This document shows positions 26,026 to 36,600 of a stretch of DNA of 64,000 nt, piece by piece. A program made the position numbers and the translations under genes. Where the stretch lies: NCBI GenBank assembly GCA_963662035.1, contig CAVLDO010000007.1, forward strand, positions 22,345 to 86,344. Reading direction: 5' to 3'. The first letter of the stretch is position 1, and every line of letters begins with the position of its first letter. The notes beneath the pieces are model-generated. The model ran no database searches. It saw nothing but the letters and a program-made list of their open reading frames with translations, and was not told the DNA's origin. This DNA comes from Equibacterium sp963662035. Lineage in GTDB: Bacteria > Bacteroidota > Bacteroidia > Bacteroidales > UBA932.

Positions 26026-27861
26026 TTATTTAAGAGGTTCCACGCTCACGCCCTCGGCGCCGGCCGCCTCGGCCGCGCTGCGCACGCTCTCGGCCTTGCT
26101 CTTGTCAAGCGGGGCGATGAAATATACCGTGACGCCCTCCTCCACCGTGCGGGCGATGTCGGCCGTGCTCACGCTGCTCACTGCGGCGCGCACTTCGGAG
26201 GGGATGCCGTCGGGGTACTCGCGGAAGGCGACTCTGTATTTTACATTGCTCTTTGCCTTGGCCTCAAGGGCGCGGGCGTTCTTGACGGTTTCGTTGGCGC
26301 CGTTGTTGAATGCCACCACCTGCGCCGAGCCGAAGCCCTTCTTCTTGACCGTGGAGAGGGCCTTGTTTGCCTCTGCCCAGGTGTCGAACATACCTATGCG
26401 GTAAACATTGCCTCTGCCCAGCTTCTTGGTGAAGACGGGGCTGAGCCCCTTGAAGCGGGAGGCCTCCAGCTTGGCTGCGGTCTTTGCCACCTGAATCTGA
26501 TATACCAGGCCCTCCAGGGGCAGCTGATAGTCCTCCACTATCACCGATTCGTCCAGCACACGGAATGTCATATCCACTTCGACTGCCGGCTTGGCGAACT
26601 CGAAGTCGGGCATAGAACCCAGCGTGCGCTGGATAAAGGTGTATTGCGGGGCGGAGTCGCCGCCGATGTCGCCGGAGGTGATGGCCTGCTCCACTTCAGC
26701 CTGCTCCACATCTTCCAGACTGACGTTCTCGCCGCGCACCAGAAACTCCATCTCCACCGCCTGCAGCTCGCTGCCGATGTAGCCCAGACGCTCCTGCAGG
26801 GCAAAAATCTCGCTCTCGGCACTGTCAATGGCGCGTGCGAGGGCCTTGCGGTCGTCGCTGTCGGCCTCCGAGTAGAGCCGGCGGCTCTCCTCAAGCTCGG
26901 TTTTTATAATCCGCAGCGAATCCTTCACGGCGCCGTAGCGCCCCACGAGGCTGTAATACTGCGCAAAGGAGTCATCGCCGTAGAGGCTGTGGGAGAAGGT
27001 GTTGTCGTCCACATCAAGGTTGATGTGCGGGCGGGGCATAAGAGAGGCTATCATCCGTGCCTCCTCCACCGACTCCACCGGCTTCTTTACCGGGGTCGGG
27101 TCGTATTTCAGCAGGTAAATCACCATACTGTCGGCCGCGCAGGCGCGGTTGGAGGCGAAAAGAGAGAAGTTGCCGTCGGGCGTGTCGCAGAACAGGAGGT
27201 CGTCGTAGGGCGACGAATAGGGGAAACCCATATTCTCCGCCACGCCCCACTGCCCGCTCTCGGCGTCCCACTCGCTCACGAAAAGGTCGTAACCCCCCAT
27301 TCCGTAGAGCCCTTTGGAAGAGAAATACATCTTGGTGCCGTCTTCGCTGAGCACCGGATATATTTCGTCTTCTATCGAGTTGACTCCGTCGCCCATATCG
27401 GTGAGAGGGCCCCAGAGGCCGTCAGCACCCCGCTCGGAATAGTTGAGGTCGTAGGTGCCGTACTGGTTGCGGGTGGGGATTATCACCTTCTGCATATTGT
27501 CGTTGTAGAGAAAGACCTCGCCGTCGGGCCCCTTGCGCCACGATTTGTCGGGAAAGTGGCTGTAGTAGAGGAAAAAGCGGCTGCGGGGCACGGTGATGCT
27601 GGAAATCACCTGCGGACGGGATGCATACTGCAGCATACCGATGCCGTTTTCGCACCAGGTGATCTTCTCTTGCAGCACTGCCCGTTCTGTGGAATCCTGG
27701 GCGCGCTCCAGCGCTCTGGAATAGTCGCGCTTTGCGGCCTCGAAGCTGTAGGAGCCCATCGCCTTGTCGCCGCTGCTCACAAGAGAGCGGTAGCTCTGGC
27801 CGGAGGCACTGGCGGAGAGGGCGATGGCGGCAATCAAAACTATTTTTCGGAGGTTTTTCAT
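26026..27861 (-). CDS. Secreted PD40/SPOR-domain protein
   Basis: 611 residues with a signal peptide (residues 1 to about 22). A short TPR-like opening (YSFEAAKRDYSRALERAQ) leads into PD40/WD40-like propeller repeats (for example IYPVLSEDGTKMYFSSKGLY and MGGYDLFVSEWD). A coiled-coil-prone segment follows near residues 310-370. The C-terminal third has two SPOR-like regions (VYQIQVAKTAAKLEASRFKG and a second near YRVAFREYPDG). SPOR domains bind denuded peptidoglycan, so an envelope or cell-division role is likely but unproven. It heads the operon with nfeD and floA and is divergent from secDF. Confidence 0.8.
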   Translation of the reverse strand: MKNLRKIVLIAAIALSASASGQSYRSLVSSGDKAMGSYSFEAAKRDYSRALERAQDSTERAVLQEKITWCENGIGMLQYASRPQVISSITVPRSRFFLYYSHFPDKSWRKGPDGEVFLYNDNMQKVIIPTRNQYGTYDLNYSERGADGLWGPLTDMGDGVNSIEDEIYPVLSEDGTKMYFSSKGLYGMGGYDLFVSEWDAESGQWGVAENMGFPYSSPYDDLLFCDTPDGNFSLFASNRACAADSMVIYLLKYDPTPVKKPVESVEEARMIASLMPRPHINLDVDDNTFSHSLYGDDSFAQYYSLVGRYGAVKDSLRIIKTELEESRRLYSEADSDDRKALARAIDSAESEIFALQERLGYIGSELQAVEMEFLVRGENVSLEDVEQAEVEQAITSGDIGGDSAPQYTFIQRTLGSMPDFEFAKPAVEVDMTFRVLDESVIVEDYQLPLEGLVYQIQVAKTAAKLEASRFKGLSPVFTKKLGRGNVYRIGMFDTWAEANKALSTVKKKGFGSAQVVAFNNGANETVKNARALEAKAKSNVKYRVAFREYPDGIPSEVRAAVSSVSTADIARTVEEGVTVYFIAPLDKSKAESVRSAAEAAGAEGVSVEPLK

Positions 27862-27980
27862 CTCAATTTTAATGGCGAAACCGAAAACAAAAGTAGGAAA
27901 TAGTTCACATATTAAGAAAAAATACTAATTTCGCAGACTATTTTTCGTGAATTATCTAAAATTCAAAATACGCAACAGTT

Positions 27981-30900
27981 ATGCAAAGTAAAGGAGCCAT
28001 TCGTTTGGTGGCAATTCTAATCGGCCTGGCTTGCGCTTTCCAGCTCTCTTTCACGCTGGTTTCCGCAATTCAGGAGAAAAAGGCTGCGAAGTATGCAGAC
28101 AAGGCAGTGGAGCAGGTAAGACAGAGCGCAGAGTTCGGCGCGGTGTCCGATCTTGACAAGGCTGTCTACATCGATTCTGTGCACAGCGCGGCCAACAGCA
28201 GGTATCTCGACTCCGTCTCTACAGAGAAGGTTTATTTCGGCTACACATACAAGTCCGTGAAGGAGAAAGAGATCAATCTCGGTCTGGACCTCAAGGGCGG
28301 TATGAACGTAATGCTGCAGCTGGACCTCGGAGAACTGGTGCGCAACTGCGCCCGCGAAAAGACCTCCGAAGAGTTCAACAAGGCACTCTCGCTGGCGCGT
28401 AAGCGTGCAGAAGAGACACACACCGACCTCATCACCCTCTTTGCCGAGGCTTGGAAAGAGGTCGCTCCCAACCAGAGGCTCTCTTTCGATATCGACCTGG
28501 AGAAGTTCAGCAGCGATGTCCCCAACAAGTCCAAGATAACCGACGACGAAATCATCGAGCTGCTCCGCAAGGAGGCCGAGAGCGCAATCAACAACTCCTA
28601 TACGGTTGTGGAGCGCCGTGTCAACCAGTTTGGTGTGGCTCAGCCCAATATCCAGAAGATCGCCCGCACCGGCCGCATCCTTGTGGAGCTGCCGGGCGTC
28701 AAGGAGCCCGAGCGCGTGCGCAAGCTGCTCCAGGGAACCGCTTCCCTCGAGTTCTGGAACACCTACAACTCACAGGAGATTCTCCCCTTCTTGCAGGAAG
28801 TGAACCGCAATGAGGCTTCCAGGCTGGCCGCAGTTGAGACGGCTCCCGCAGCCGACAGCACAGCAGTGGCCGATGCGGCCGGCGCAGCTGCCGAGGACAC
28901 CCTGCTCAACAGTCTTGCCCAAAGCGGCGAGGCGCAGGATCTGGCGGCCCAGAACGAGGCTTACAGAAAGGCAAACCCTCTCTTCGGCCGTCTGCAGCAG
29001 TTGGGCGGCAACAGCGCCTGCCTGGGTGTTGTGCACTACCGCGACACTGCGGAGGTTATGCGTATGCTGCGCGAGAGCAGCGTCTCCTTCCCCAACGACT
29101 TTGTGCCGGCTCTCACATTCAAGCCGAGCTCATTTACGACCGGCGACCAGTACTACGAGCTGGTGGCCCTCAAGAGCAACGCCGGCAAGGGTGCCGTGCT
29201 TGACGGAGGCGTGATCACTTCCGCCCGCGTCAACTACAGCCAGATTTCCGGTGCCGCCGAGGTCAGCATGACAATGAACACCACCGGCAGCGCCCGCTGG
29301 GAGGTCATCACCGAGCAGAACATCGGCAAGCAGATTGCAGTGGTGATGGACGGCCTGGTTTACTCCTACCCCACCGTGCAGAACAAGATCAGCGGCGGCA
29401 GCAGTCAGATCACCGGCAACTTCACGGCAGAAGAGGCCGAAGACCTTGCCACTGTGCTCAAGTCCGGTAAGCTCAGTACTCCCGCCCGCATCGTGCAGGA
29501 GCAGGTTGTGGGCCCTTCCCTTGGTAGCGCATCCATCCGCAGCGGTATGATTTCGTTCCTGCTGGCATTTATGTTGGTGCTTGCATATATGCTCTGGTTC
29601 TATCGCCGCGCCGGCTTTGCGGCCGACATAGCGCTGCTGTGCAACGTGCTGTTCCTCTTTGGCGCACTGGTGTCGTTCGGAGCGGTGCTCACCCTGCCCG
29701 GTATTGCCGGTCTGGTGCTGACTATGGGTATGGCGGTGGATGCCAACGTGATCATATACGAGCGCATCAAGGAGGAGCTCAACGCCGGCAAGAGCGTGCG
29801 ACTGGCAATAAATGACGGTCACAAGAATGCATATTCGGCCATCATCGACGGCCAGCTGACCACAATGATCACCGGTATCATCCTTTACTTCTTCGGCAGC
29901 GGCCCCGTCAAGGGTTTTGCAGCCGTGCTTGTAATCGGTATCATCACCTCCGTGTTCACCTCGATTTTCATCCCCAGACTCATCTTCGAGAGAAGGCTGG
30001 CCAAGAACAAGGATATCACCTTCTACAGCAAGACCACGCAGAACTTCCTCAAGAATACCCACTTCAACTTCGTCAAGATGCGCAGGACTTCCTACACCAT
30101 CTCCATCGTGATTGGCGTGATAGCGCTGGTGAGCATCTTTACAAAGGGCTTCTCCTATGGCGTGGATTTCAGCGGCGGCCGTACATACGTTGTCCGCTTT
30201 GACCAGCCGGTAAAGGTAGAGGATGTCCGCAAGGCTACTTACGAAGAGTTTGGCGAGGCCCCCGAGGTCAAGCAGTTCGGCGGCGAGTCGCAGATGCGCA
30301 TCACCACCAAATACAAGGTTGACGACACCAGCCGCGAGACCGACAGGGAGATAGAGGGCAAGCTCTACAAGGCATTGAAGAGCTTCTTCCGCGCAGATAT
30401 GAGCCTCGACGACTTCGTATCGACTCTGAACAACCCTAACGGTATCATCTCCTCCGACCGCGTGGACGCCTCCATCGCGAGCGAGGTGCAGCGGGATGCT
30501 GTCATAGCGGTGATCCTCTCGCTGATAGCGATCTTCGGCTACATCGCCCTGCGCTTCACCAACTGGACTTGGGGTCTGGGCGGCGTGATATCGCTGGTTA
30601 ACAACTCTCTGGTTACGATCGGCTTCTTCTCGCTCTTCAGCGGAATCCTGCCGTTCAACCTGGATATCGACCAGAACTTCATAGCCGCGATATTGACCAT
30701 CATCGGTTACTCCATCAACGATAACGTGGTTATCTTTGACCGTATCCGCGAATACAAGGTGCTCTATCCCAAGCGTCCTCTCAAGGAGAATATCAACGAC
30801 GCACTCAACGCAACCTTGAGCCGTACTCTTAACACCTCCATCACCACTTTGGTGGTGCTGCTGGCAATCGCGGTGTTCGGCGGCGAGTCTATCCGCGGTT

Positions 30901-31031
30901 TTGCCGTGGCTCTGGCACTCGGTGTGATTGTGGGTACCTACTCCTCCATCTTCATCGGTACACCTATTATGTACGACCTCAACCGCAAGCGCGAGCAGAA
31001 GATCGAGGCTGCATCCGAGAGCAAGAAGTAA
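27981..31031 (+). CDS. secDF: SecDF protein-export membrane fusion
   Basis: 1016 residues. SecD and SecF are joined in one chain, as usual in Bacteroidetes. The protein uses the proton gradient to pull substrates from the SecYEG channel at the periplasmic side. The first membrane segment (residues about 7-30) is followed by SecD motifs LGLDLKGGMNVMLQLDL and later DANVIIYERIKEEL. The SecF half starts near RRTSYTISIVIGVIALVS and has GVDFSGGRTYVVRF and NDNVVIFDRIRE. Predicted 12 membrane segments. A low-complexity Ala-rich insert lies near residues 285-315. It is a single-gene unit with its own terminator. Confidence 0.96.
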   Translation: MQSKGAIRLVAILIGLACAFQLSFTLVSAIQEKKAAKYADKAVEQVRQSAEFGAVSDLDKAVYIDSVHSAANSRYLDSVSTEKVYFGYTYKSVKEKEINLGLDLKGGMNVMLQLDLGELVRNCAREKTSEEFNKALSLARKRAEETHTDLITLFAEAWKEVAPNQRLSFDIDLEKFSSDVPNKSKITDDEIIELLRKEAESAINNSYTVVERRVNQFGVAQPNIQKIARTGRILVELPGVKEPERVRKLLQGTASLEFWNTYNSQEILPFLQEVNRNEASRLAAVETAPAADSTAVADAAGAAAEDTLLNSLAQSGEAQDLAAQNEAYRKANPLFGRLQQLGGNSACLGVVHYRDTAEVMRMLRESSVSFPNDFVPALTFKPSSFTTGDQYYELVALKSNAGKGAVLDGGVITSARVNYSQISGAAEVSMTMNTTGSARWEVITEQNIGKQIAVVMDGLVYSYPTVQNKISGGSSQITGNFTAEEAEDLATVLKSGKLSTPARIVQEQVVGPSLGSASIRSGMISFLLAFMLVLAYMLWFYRRAGFAADIALLCNVLFLFGALVSFGAVLTLPGIAGLVLTMGMAVDANVIIYERIKEELNAGKSVRLAINDGHKNAYSAIIDGQLTTMITGIILYFFGSGPVKGFAAVLVIGIITSVFTSIFIPRLIFERRLAKNKDITFYSKTTQNFLKNTHFNFVKMRRTSYTISIVIGVIALVSIFTKGFSYGVDFSGGRTYVVRFDQPVKVEDVRKATYEEFGEAPEVKQFGGESQMRITTKYKVDDTSRETDREIEGKLYKALKSFFRADMSLDDFVSTLNNPNGIISSDRVDASIASEVQRDAVIAVILSLIAIFGYIALRFTNWTWGLGGVISLVNNSLVTIGFFSLFSGILPFNLDIDQNFIAAILTIIGYSINDNVVIFDRIREYKVLYPKRPLKENINDALNATLSRTLNTSITTLVVLLAIAVFGGESIRGFAVALALGVIVGTYSSIFIGTPIMYDLNRKREQKIEAASESKK

Positions 31032-31051
31032 TCGGATTTGCAGGTATGCAG

Positions 31052-31087
31052 AAAAAGGCGGACTCCGAGGGGTGTCCGCCTTTTTTT
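31052..31087 (+). terminator. Terminator after secDF
   Basis: Stem AGGCGGAC with GTCCGCCT around a ten-base loop, followed by seven T. A-rich on its left side, so it may also end transcripts coming from the minus-strand yidD operon. Confidence 0.85.
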
Positions 31088-31135
31088 ATGTCCCTGACGG
31101 AGCCTGCGCCCGCTGGCCACGCCGCCCGACAACTT

Positions 31136-31378
31136 CTAAGGCACCGGGTCATAGCCGCTGCCACCCCAGGGATTGCAGCGCAGAATGCGCTTGAAGGCAA
31201 GCCAGCCCCCCTTGAGGATACCGTATTTTTCTATCGCCTCATAAGCGTATGTGCTGCAGGTGGGGGTGAAGCGGCAGCTGCCCCCCATATAGGGCGAGAG
31301 CGCCACCTTGTAGAATTTGATCAGCATCAGAAACGGCCGGGAGACGACTTTTCGCAGGGTATGGCGCCTACGGCTCAT
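31136..31378 (-). CDS. yidD: Membrane protein insertion efficiency factor YidD
   Basis: 80 residues. YidD is a small amphipathic protein at the inner membrane that supports YidC-dependent insertion. Family signature residues are in YKVALSPYMGGSCRFTPTCS, then YAYEAIEKYG and ILRCNPWGGSGYDPVP. I chose the ATG at 31378, which overlaps the rnpA stop as ATGA. A longer reading to 31435 adds 19 basic residues that come from the rnpA frame. rnpA-yidD order is conserved in many bacteria. Confidence 0.93.
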   Translation of the reverse strand: MSRRRHTLRKVVSRPFLMLIKFYKVALSPYMGGSCRFTPTCSTYAYEAIEKYGILKGGWLAFKRILRCNPWGGSGYDPVP

Positions 31379-31728
31379 TGCTCTGCGCGGCTTTTGCCCA
31401 GAATTTCGCACACAGAGGCGCTTATTACGGCACAAGAGCAGATTTCTTTGGCAATGTACACCAGCAGGTAATCGGCCTTGAAATCGCCAAGAACGGCCTT
31501 TTGGTTGAGTCGCAGCGACTCGCGGATGCGCCGCTTGAGCAGGTTGCGCTTCACCGCCCGCTTGAAGTTGCGCTTGGGCACCGAAATCACATACCTGGGC
31601 AGGCGTCCGCCTCCGGGCAGGTAATAGGCCTTGATGGGGTATTTGAAAATCACCTTGCCCCGCGCGGGCAGGCTCGCGATAGTCTCTCTTTGGCAGAGCC
31701 GCTGTTCTTTAGGGAAAGAGAACATCAT
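31375..31728 (-). CDS. rnpA: Ribonuclease P protein component
   Basis: 117 residues, very basic. It binds RNase P RNA and helps recognise the 5' leader of precursor tRNAs. The RNR motif is in KRAVKRNLLKRRIRES, and the N-terminal FPKEQRLCQR and VISVPKRNFKRA fit the family. It overlaps yidD by 4 bp and follows hemD by 34 bp. No rpmH is in the neighbourhood, unlike in Proteobacteria. Confidence 0.94.
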   Translation of the reverse strand: MMFSFPKEQRLCQRETIASLPARGKVIFKYPIKAYYLPGGGRLPRYVISVPKRNFKRAVKRNLLKRRIRESLRLNQKAVLGDFKADYLLVYIAKEICSCAVISASVCEILGKSRAEQ

Positions 31729-31762
31729 AAGCCTCGGGTGATGATTATCTGCGGCAGGATGC

Positions 31763-32509
31763 TTAAAGCCTGCTGCAGTAGATGCTGAGAGCCTGAGCTA
31801 TGGATTTGACCTCCGCCGTGGGGGCGGTGATCTCCACTTTGAGACCGGCCTGCTCCGCAGCCTTGGCGGTGTTGGCGCCGTAGGTGGCCAGCAGCAGGTC
31901 GTTCTGCCGGAAATCGGGGTGATTCTCCAGCAGAGAGCGGACATCGCACGGGCTGTAGAATACCAGTGCGCTGTAGCTTGAAAGGTCCAGATGCCTGGTG
32001 TCGCTCACCACGGTGTTCATAAACACCGCGCTGCCATAGTCCAGATGGGCATCGTCAAAGGCTTTTGCCATATCGGGGCGCAGAGAGTCGGTGCAGGCGA
32101 TGAGGAACTTCTCCCCTTTGTGCTTTGAGCCGATGGAATCCACTATGGAGAGGGATTTGCCGTCGCCGAAGAAGATCTTGCGCTTGCGGTAAACGATATA
32201 TTTCTGCAGATAGAGGGCTATCTGCTGGTTCTGGCAGAAGTACTTCATATCCTCCGGCACCGTCACGCGGGTCTCTTCGCAGATGCGGAAAAAAGAATCG
32301 ATGACACTGCGGGATGTGAATACGATTGCGGTGAAATCGAGAATATGCACGTTCTGGCTTCTGAAATCTTTGGTGGACACCGGCTTTACGGTGAAAAACG
32401 GACAGAATTCAAAAGAGAGGCTGTATTTTGTTTCAAGCTCTGCGTAGGGGGAGTTGTTTAGCGGAGCCGGCTGGGCAATCAGTATTTTCTTTCCTCTTAA
32501 ATCAATCAT
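31763..32509 (-). CDS. hemD: Uroporphyrinogen-III synthase family protein
   Basis: 248 residues with the two alternating Rossmann-like lobes of the HemD family (ILDFTAIVFTSRSVIDSFF in the first half, SYSALVFYSPCDVRSLLENH and LLATYGANTAKAAEQAGLKV in the second). The enzyme closes hydroxymethylbilane to uroporphyrinogen III. Bacteroidales are often haem auxotrophs, so the role may differ from full haem synthesis. Sequence conservation is weak in this family. It overlaps the upstream DUF4271 gene by 4 bp (ATGA). The DUF4271-hemD-rnpA order supports the call. Confidence 0.85.
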   Translation of the reverse strand: MIDLRGKKILIAQPAPLNNSPYAELETKYSLSFEFCPFFTVKPVSTKDFRSQNVHILDFTAIVFTSRSVIDSFFRICEETRVTVPEDMKYFCQNQQIALYLQKYIVYRKRKIFFGDGKSLSIVDSIGSKHKGEKFLIACTDSLRPDMAKAFDDAHLDYGSAVFMNTVVSDTRHLDLSSYSALVFYSPCDVRSLLENHPDFRQNDLLLATYGANTAKAAEQAGLKVEITAPTAEVKSIAQALSIYCSRL

Positions 32510-33204
32510 AACCTAATCAGTACTCTAATCAGTAGCCCAAGGGGCAGAACTTCGAGCGCGCAAAGGTACAAAAACCAAAATAATATGGAGAAATTATTTC
32601 CCTTAAAAATTTTAAAAGATTTCTGTGCCAGCATTATCAGCAGAAAGGCTCCGGAGATGGCTGCGGCGGCTGCGGCGCCCCCCCTGTCCAGAAGGTGAAA
32701 GTAGCGGTAGAAGGGGAGCAGCAACAGCAGCAGACCGGTGTATATGATTAAGCAGATGCGGTCGCAGACCCCTATGGCGCGAAACGTCTCCCGGGCGTGC
32801 TTGAGCCAGCCACAAAGCAGCCTCAGCCCCAGATGCACCAGCGTGAAGGCCGACAGCGCAGCAAGTATGAATATGAAATTGAGGCTCGAAAGGTCAAGGA
32901 AGTAGAGGGTGAGCGCCAAAGTGGGCAGACACAGCAGCGCCGTGTTGCCGATGGCGTAAGTGAGGTTCTTGTTGGATAGGGTGTCTTCCAGCACCAGCGA
33001 ATTCAGCAGCGAGCGGCAGGAGATGAGTATGGCTATTAACGAGTTCTCGGCAAAAATCAGGAAATACAGCAGGCAGAAAAGCAGCGCGTAGGTGGTCAGC
33101 GCCGGGTGGCTCTCCACCACCGCGCTGGGGAAGTCCTCCCCGATTGCGGTCATAAGGGAGCTTGACTGCCAGCACTCCTGCCCTATCGCCTGCAGAAACA
33201 TCAC
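32506..33204 (-). CDS. DUF4271 membrane protein
   Basis: 232 residues, almost wholly hydrophobic with about six or seven membrane segments (for example ALLFCLLYFLIFAENSLIAI, TALLCLPTLALTLYFL, LNFIFILAALSAFTLVHLGL). It fits the DUF4271 family, which is always found beside a HemD-like gene in Bacteroidetes. Function unknown. It starts 2 bp after the SUI1 gene and overlaps hemD by 4 bp, so it is the second gene of a SUI1-DUF4271-hemD-rnpA-yidD operon. Confidence 0.82.
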   Translation of the reverse strand: MMFLQAIGQECWQSSSLMTAIGEDFPSAVVESHPALTTYALLFCLLYFLIFAENSLIAILISCRSLLNSLVLEDTLSNKNLTYAIGNTALLCLPTLALTLYFLDLSSLNFIFILAALSAFTLVHLGLRLLCGWLKHARETFRAIGVCDRICLIIYTGLLLLLLPFYRYFHLLDRGGAAAAAAISGAFLLIMLAQKSFKIFKGNNFSILFWFLYLCALEVLPLGLLIRVLIRL

Positions 33205-33206
33205 CG

Positions 33207-33554
33207 CTAATTCCCCCTCTTGGCGTTATATCCCAGCCCTTTGAGAATCTCCACCACGCGGTCGCGCAAGTCCCCCTGGATAAGGATGACCCCCTCCTTG
33301 GCGCTGCCGCCCACGCCGCATCTGGTCTTGAGGGTTTTGGCCAGGGCGGCCAGGTCGCTCTCGCGCCCCACAAAGCCGTTTACGGCGGTGACCTGCTTGC
33401 CGGCGCGCCCCTTGCGGTCGATGCCCACGATCAGCTTCTGGCGGGCGGGTTCCGGGGTCTCGGCCTCCTCTTCGAGGTCGGCCCTTGTAACATATTTGAA
33501 GTCGGGGTCGGTGGAGTAAACAACTCCCAGTCGGTCTTTCCAGTCGGTTGCCAT
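33207..33554 (-). CDS. SUI1/YciH-family translation factor
   Basis: 115 residues. The C-terminal two thirds are a SUI1 domain (LIVGIDRKGRAGKQVTAVNG, TLKTRCGVGGSAKEGVILIQ), homologous to eukaryotic eIF1 and E. coli YciH. YciH is thought to affect start-codon selection fidelity. The N-terminal 35 residues are a charged tail. The ATG is at 33554, and DUF4271 follows after two bases. It is divergent from the DUF2723 gene. Confidence 0.9.
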   Translation of the reverse strand: MATDWKDRLGVVYSTDPDFKYVTRADLEEEAETPEPARQKLIVGIDRKGRAGKQVTAVNGFVGRESDLAALAKTLKTRCGVGGSAKEGVILIQGDLRDRVVEILKGLGYNAKRGN

Positions 33555-33604
33555 AAGAGAGGTCGATATTATGCCTGCGAATTTAGTTATAAAAAAACAA
33601 TTCT

Positions 33605-33612
33605 TACATTTG
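33605..33612 (+). promoter_or_regulatory. -7 promoter box for the DUF2723 gene
   Basis: TACATTTG, a perfect TAnnTTTG match. With transcription starting near 33618-33620, the ATG at 33642 gives a leader of about 22 bases and is preferred over the ATG at 33627. Confidence 0.5.
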
Positions 33613-33641
33613 TTGGTTTATGGATTATGATTATTATTTCT

Positions 33642-36600
33642 ATGGAGAAAAAACTGTTTAACCGCATCAGGAACATCGTGGCCGTGGTGGTGCTGGCGGC
33701 AGCCTCTGTCGTGTACCTATCCACCATAGAACCCACGGTGAGCTTCTGGGACTGCGGCGAATTCATCGCGTCGTCTTACAAACTCGAAGTGGGACACCCC
33801 CCGGGAAACCCCACATTCCAGCTGATAGCCCGCCTGTTCACTATCTTTACCGACAGCAGCCACGCCGCCGCGGCGGTGAACTGCTGCAGCGCGATGTGCT
33901 CCGCCTTCACCATATTCTTCCTTTTTTTGACAATTGTGCACTTCGGACTCAGGATTCTGCACGAGAGGGGGCGGCAGCTCACCCTGGGCAGCGCCCTTGC
34001 GGTGCTGGGCGCCGGCGTGGCGGGGGCGATGGCCTACTGCTTTTCCGACACCTTCTGGTTCTCCGCAGTGGAGGGCGAAGTGTATGCCATGTCGTCGCTG
34101 GCCACGGCCATAGTGTTCTGGGCCATCCTCAAGTGGGAAGAGAACTTCGGCGAGCCCTATAACGACCGCTGGATAGTGTTCATAGCCCTGATGCTGGGCT
34201 TGTCCATAGGCATCCACCTGCTGAGCCTGCTGGTGATACCGGCAATAGTGTTCATCTGGTATTTCCGCACCCGCGAGGGGGAGCAGGTCTCCTTCTGGAA
34301 GGGGGTGCTGCTGCTGGGCATTTCGGCCGTGTTGCTGGCGGTGATTCTCTATGGAATAGTGCCGCTGGTGCCCAAATTCATCGCCTTTGTGGACCGCATC
34401 TGCGTGAACTCCCTGGGCGCCCCCTTCAATCTCGGGGCGGCCATATTCACACTGCTGCTGTTTGCCGCCTGCTTTGCGGCGCTCTATCTGCTGCGGCGCG
34501 CGGGCAAGGCGCTGGCCCATACCGTGACCCTCTGCGTGACCTGCATATTGATAGGATATTCGATATTCGCGATGGTGGTGATCCGCGCCAACGCCAACAC
34601 ACCCACCAACGAATACTCTCCCGACAATCTCTACACCCTGGTGCGCTACATCAACCGCGAGCAGTACGGCAGCAAGCCGCTCATCTACGGCGAGTCGTAT
34701 ATGTCGGTGTATGACATCAAGGAGGGGGAATACTGGACGACCCTCGACGGCCGCTACTATAAGACAGAAAAGCCCCTTTCTGCGGAGTATCCCGCCGGGG
34801 CCAAGATGCTCTTCCCCAGAATGTGGAGCACCCAGTCGTCCAGCCACGAGCAGTTTTACGAGGCCTACACCGGCGGCGACTACCGCGAGAATGTGGTGAC
34901 CCACGCCAACGGCACCAAGGAGATAAACAGGATGCCCAGGATGGCAGACAACCTGCGCTACTTCTTCGACTACCAGCTGAACTATATGTATTTCCGCTAC
35001 TTCTTCTGGAACTTCGTGGGCCGGCAGAACGACCTGCACGGGCAGGTGCCCGGCGATTTGACCAGCGGCAACTGGGAGAGCGGCATAGGGTTCATAGACA
35101 AGGCGCGCCTGGGAGACCAGAGCCTCGCCCCCGACTACCTCGCCCATAACAAGGGGAAGAACCACTACTACTTCCTCCCCCTGCTGCTGGGTCTGCTGGG
35201 TCTCTTCTATCAGATTAAGCACGACGGCAAGGGGAGCTGGATCACTTTTCTGCTCTTCTTCCTCACCGGTATCGCCATAATCCTATACCTTAACCAGCCC
35301 CCTTACCAGCCCCGCGAGCGCGACTATGCATACGCCGGGTCGTTCTATGTGTTCGCCATCTGGATAGGTCTGGGCGTGATGTGGCTCAAAGATTTCGCCG
35401 ACCGTCTGCTGGGCAAGGGCATCCCCCGCGAGAATGGCGAGCTGCTGTCCGAAGGCAAGTCGGTGTGCACGGCATCCGCCGCAAGCGCCCTGGCCCTGGC
35501 GGTGGCCATACTGATGGGCTGCCAAAACTGGGACGACCACGACCGCAGCGGCCGCCGCACCGCGCTGGAGGTGGCTTCCAACTACCTCAACAGCTGCGGA
35601 CAGAATGCCATACTCATAACACACGGCGACAACGACACCTTCCCCCTGTGGTATGCGCAGGAGGTTGAGGGTATCCGCACCGACGTGAGGATAATGAACA
35701 CCTCGCTGCTGGGAATGGACTGGTATATCGACCAGATGAAGTGCCGCAGCAACGCCTCGGCCCCCCTGCCTATCACCCTTCCCCGCAAGGACTATCTTTA
35801 CGGCACCAACGACTTCGTGAGGGTGCAGGATGTGCTGCAGCGCCCCGCCACCGCACGGGAGGTGATGGAAGTGTTCACCAACCCTAAATATCGCATTCCC
35901 GGGAGCAGTATCGGCCGCATAGTGACCCGCACCATAAATGTCCCCGTAAATAAGGAGAACGCCCTCAGATACGGCCTGGTGAAGCCCTGCGACGCCGGCA
36001 AGATGGTGGACACCCTGACCCTGACCATCCCGGGCGGGGCCACTACCATCAGCAAGACCGACCTCATACTGCTTGATCTGCTCGCCAACTACAACTGGGA
36101 CCGCCCCATCTATTTCGTGAGTCAGATGGGCGACTGCACATTCGAGATTGCAAAATGGCTGCAGTTCGACGGGTACGCGTATCAGCTGACCCCCATCGTA
36201 TGCCCCCAGGCTCCGGAACCTAAACAGATGGATGTGGACAAGATGTACGAGCTCGTGATGAACGGCTACCGCTTCGAGAGCGCCGCCGACACCACCATTA
36301 ATTTCGACTACTTCAATCTGTATGCATACAGCAGCGTGACCCCCGTGCGCGACATCTTCAACCAGGTGGCCCTCAAGCTTATGAATGACGGCCGCAACGA
36401 GGATGCCGAGAAGGTGCTGGACCGCTGCTACGAGATGACCCCCGTGAAGAACATCCCGCTGGATGTGTCAATTCTGCGCGGCGGCAACGAGTATGAGGTT
36501 ATGACCAGCATCGACCTCTATTTGCAGCTGGACTGCGTGGAGAAGGCCAAAAACCTCTCGCACGCCTATATGGAGGAGGCGCTCAAGTCTATGCTCTACA

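Noticed and set aside
25774..27903. 709-residue open frame on the plus strand
   Set aside because: Antisense to the SPOR protein and nfeD. It is rich in His, Gly and Val without domain signatures, typical of a shadow frame.
33162..33641. N-terminal extension of the DUF2723 protein
   Set aside because: The extra 155-160 residues are antisense to the SUI1 gene and lie upstream of the -7 box at 33605.
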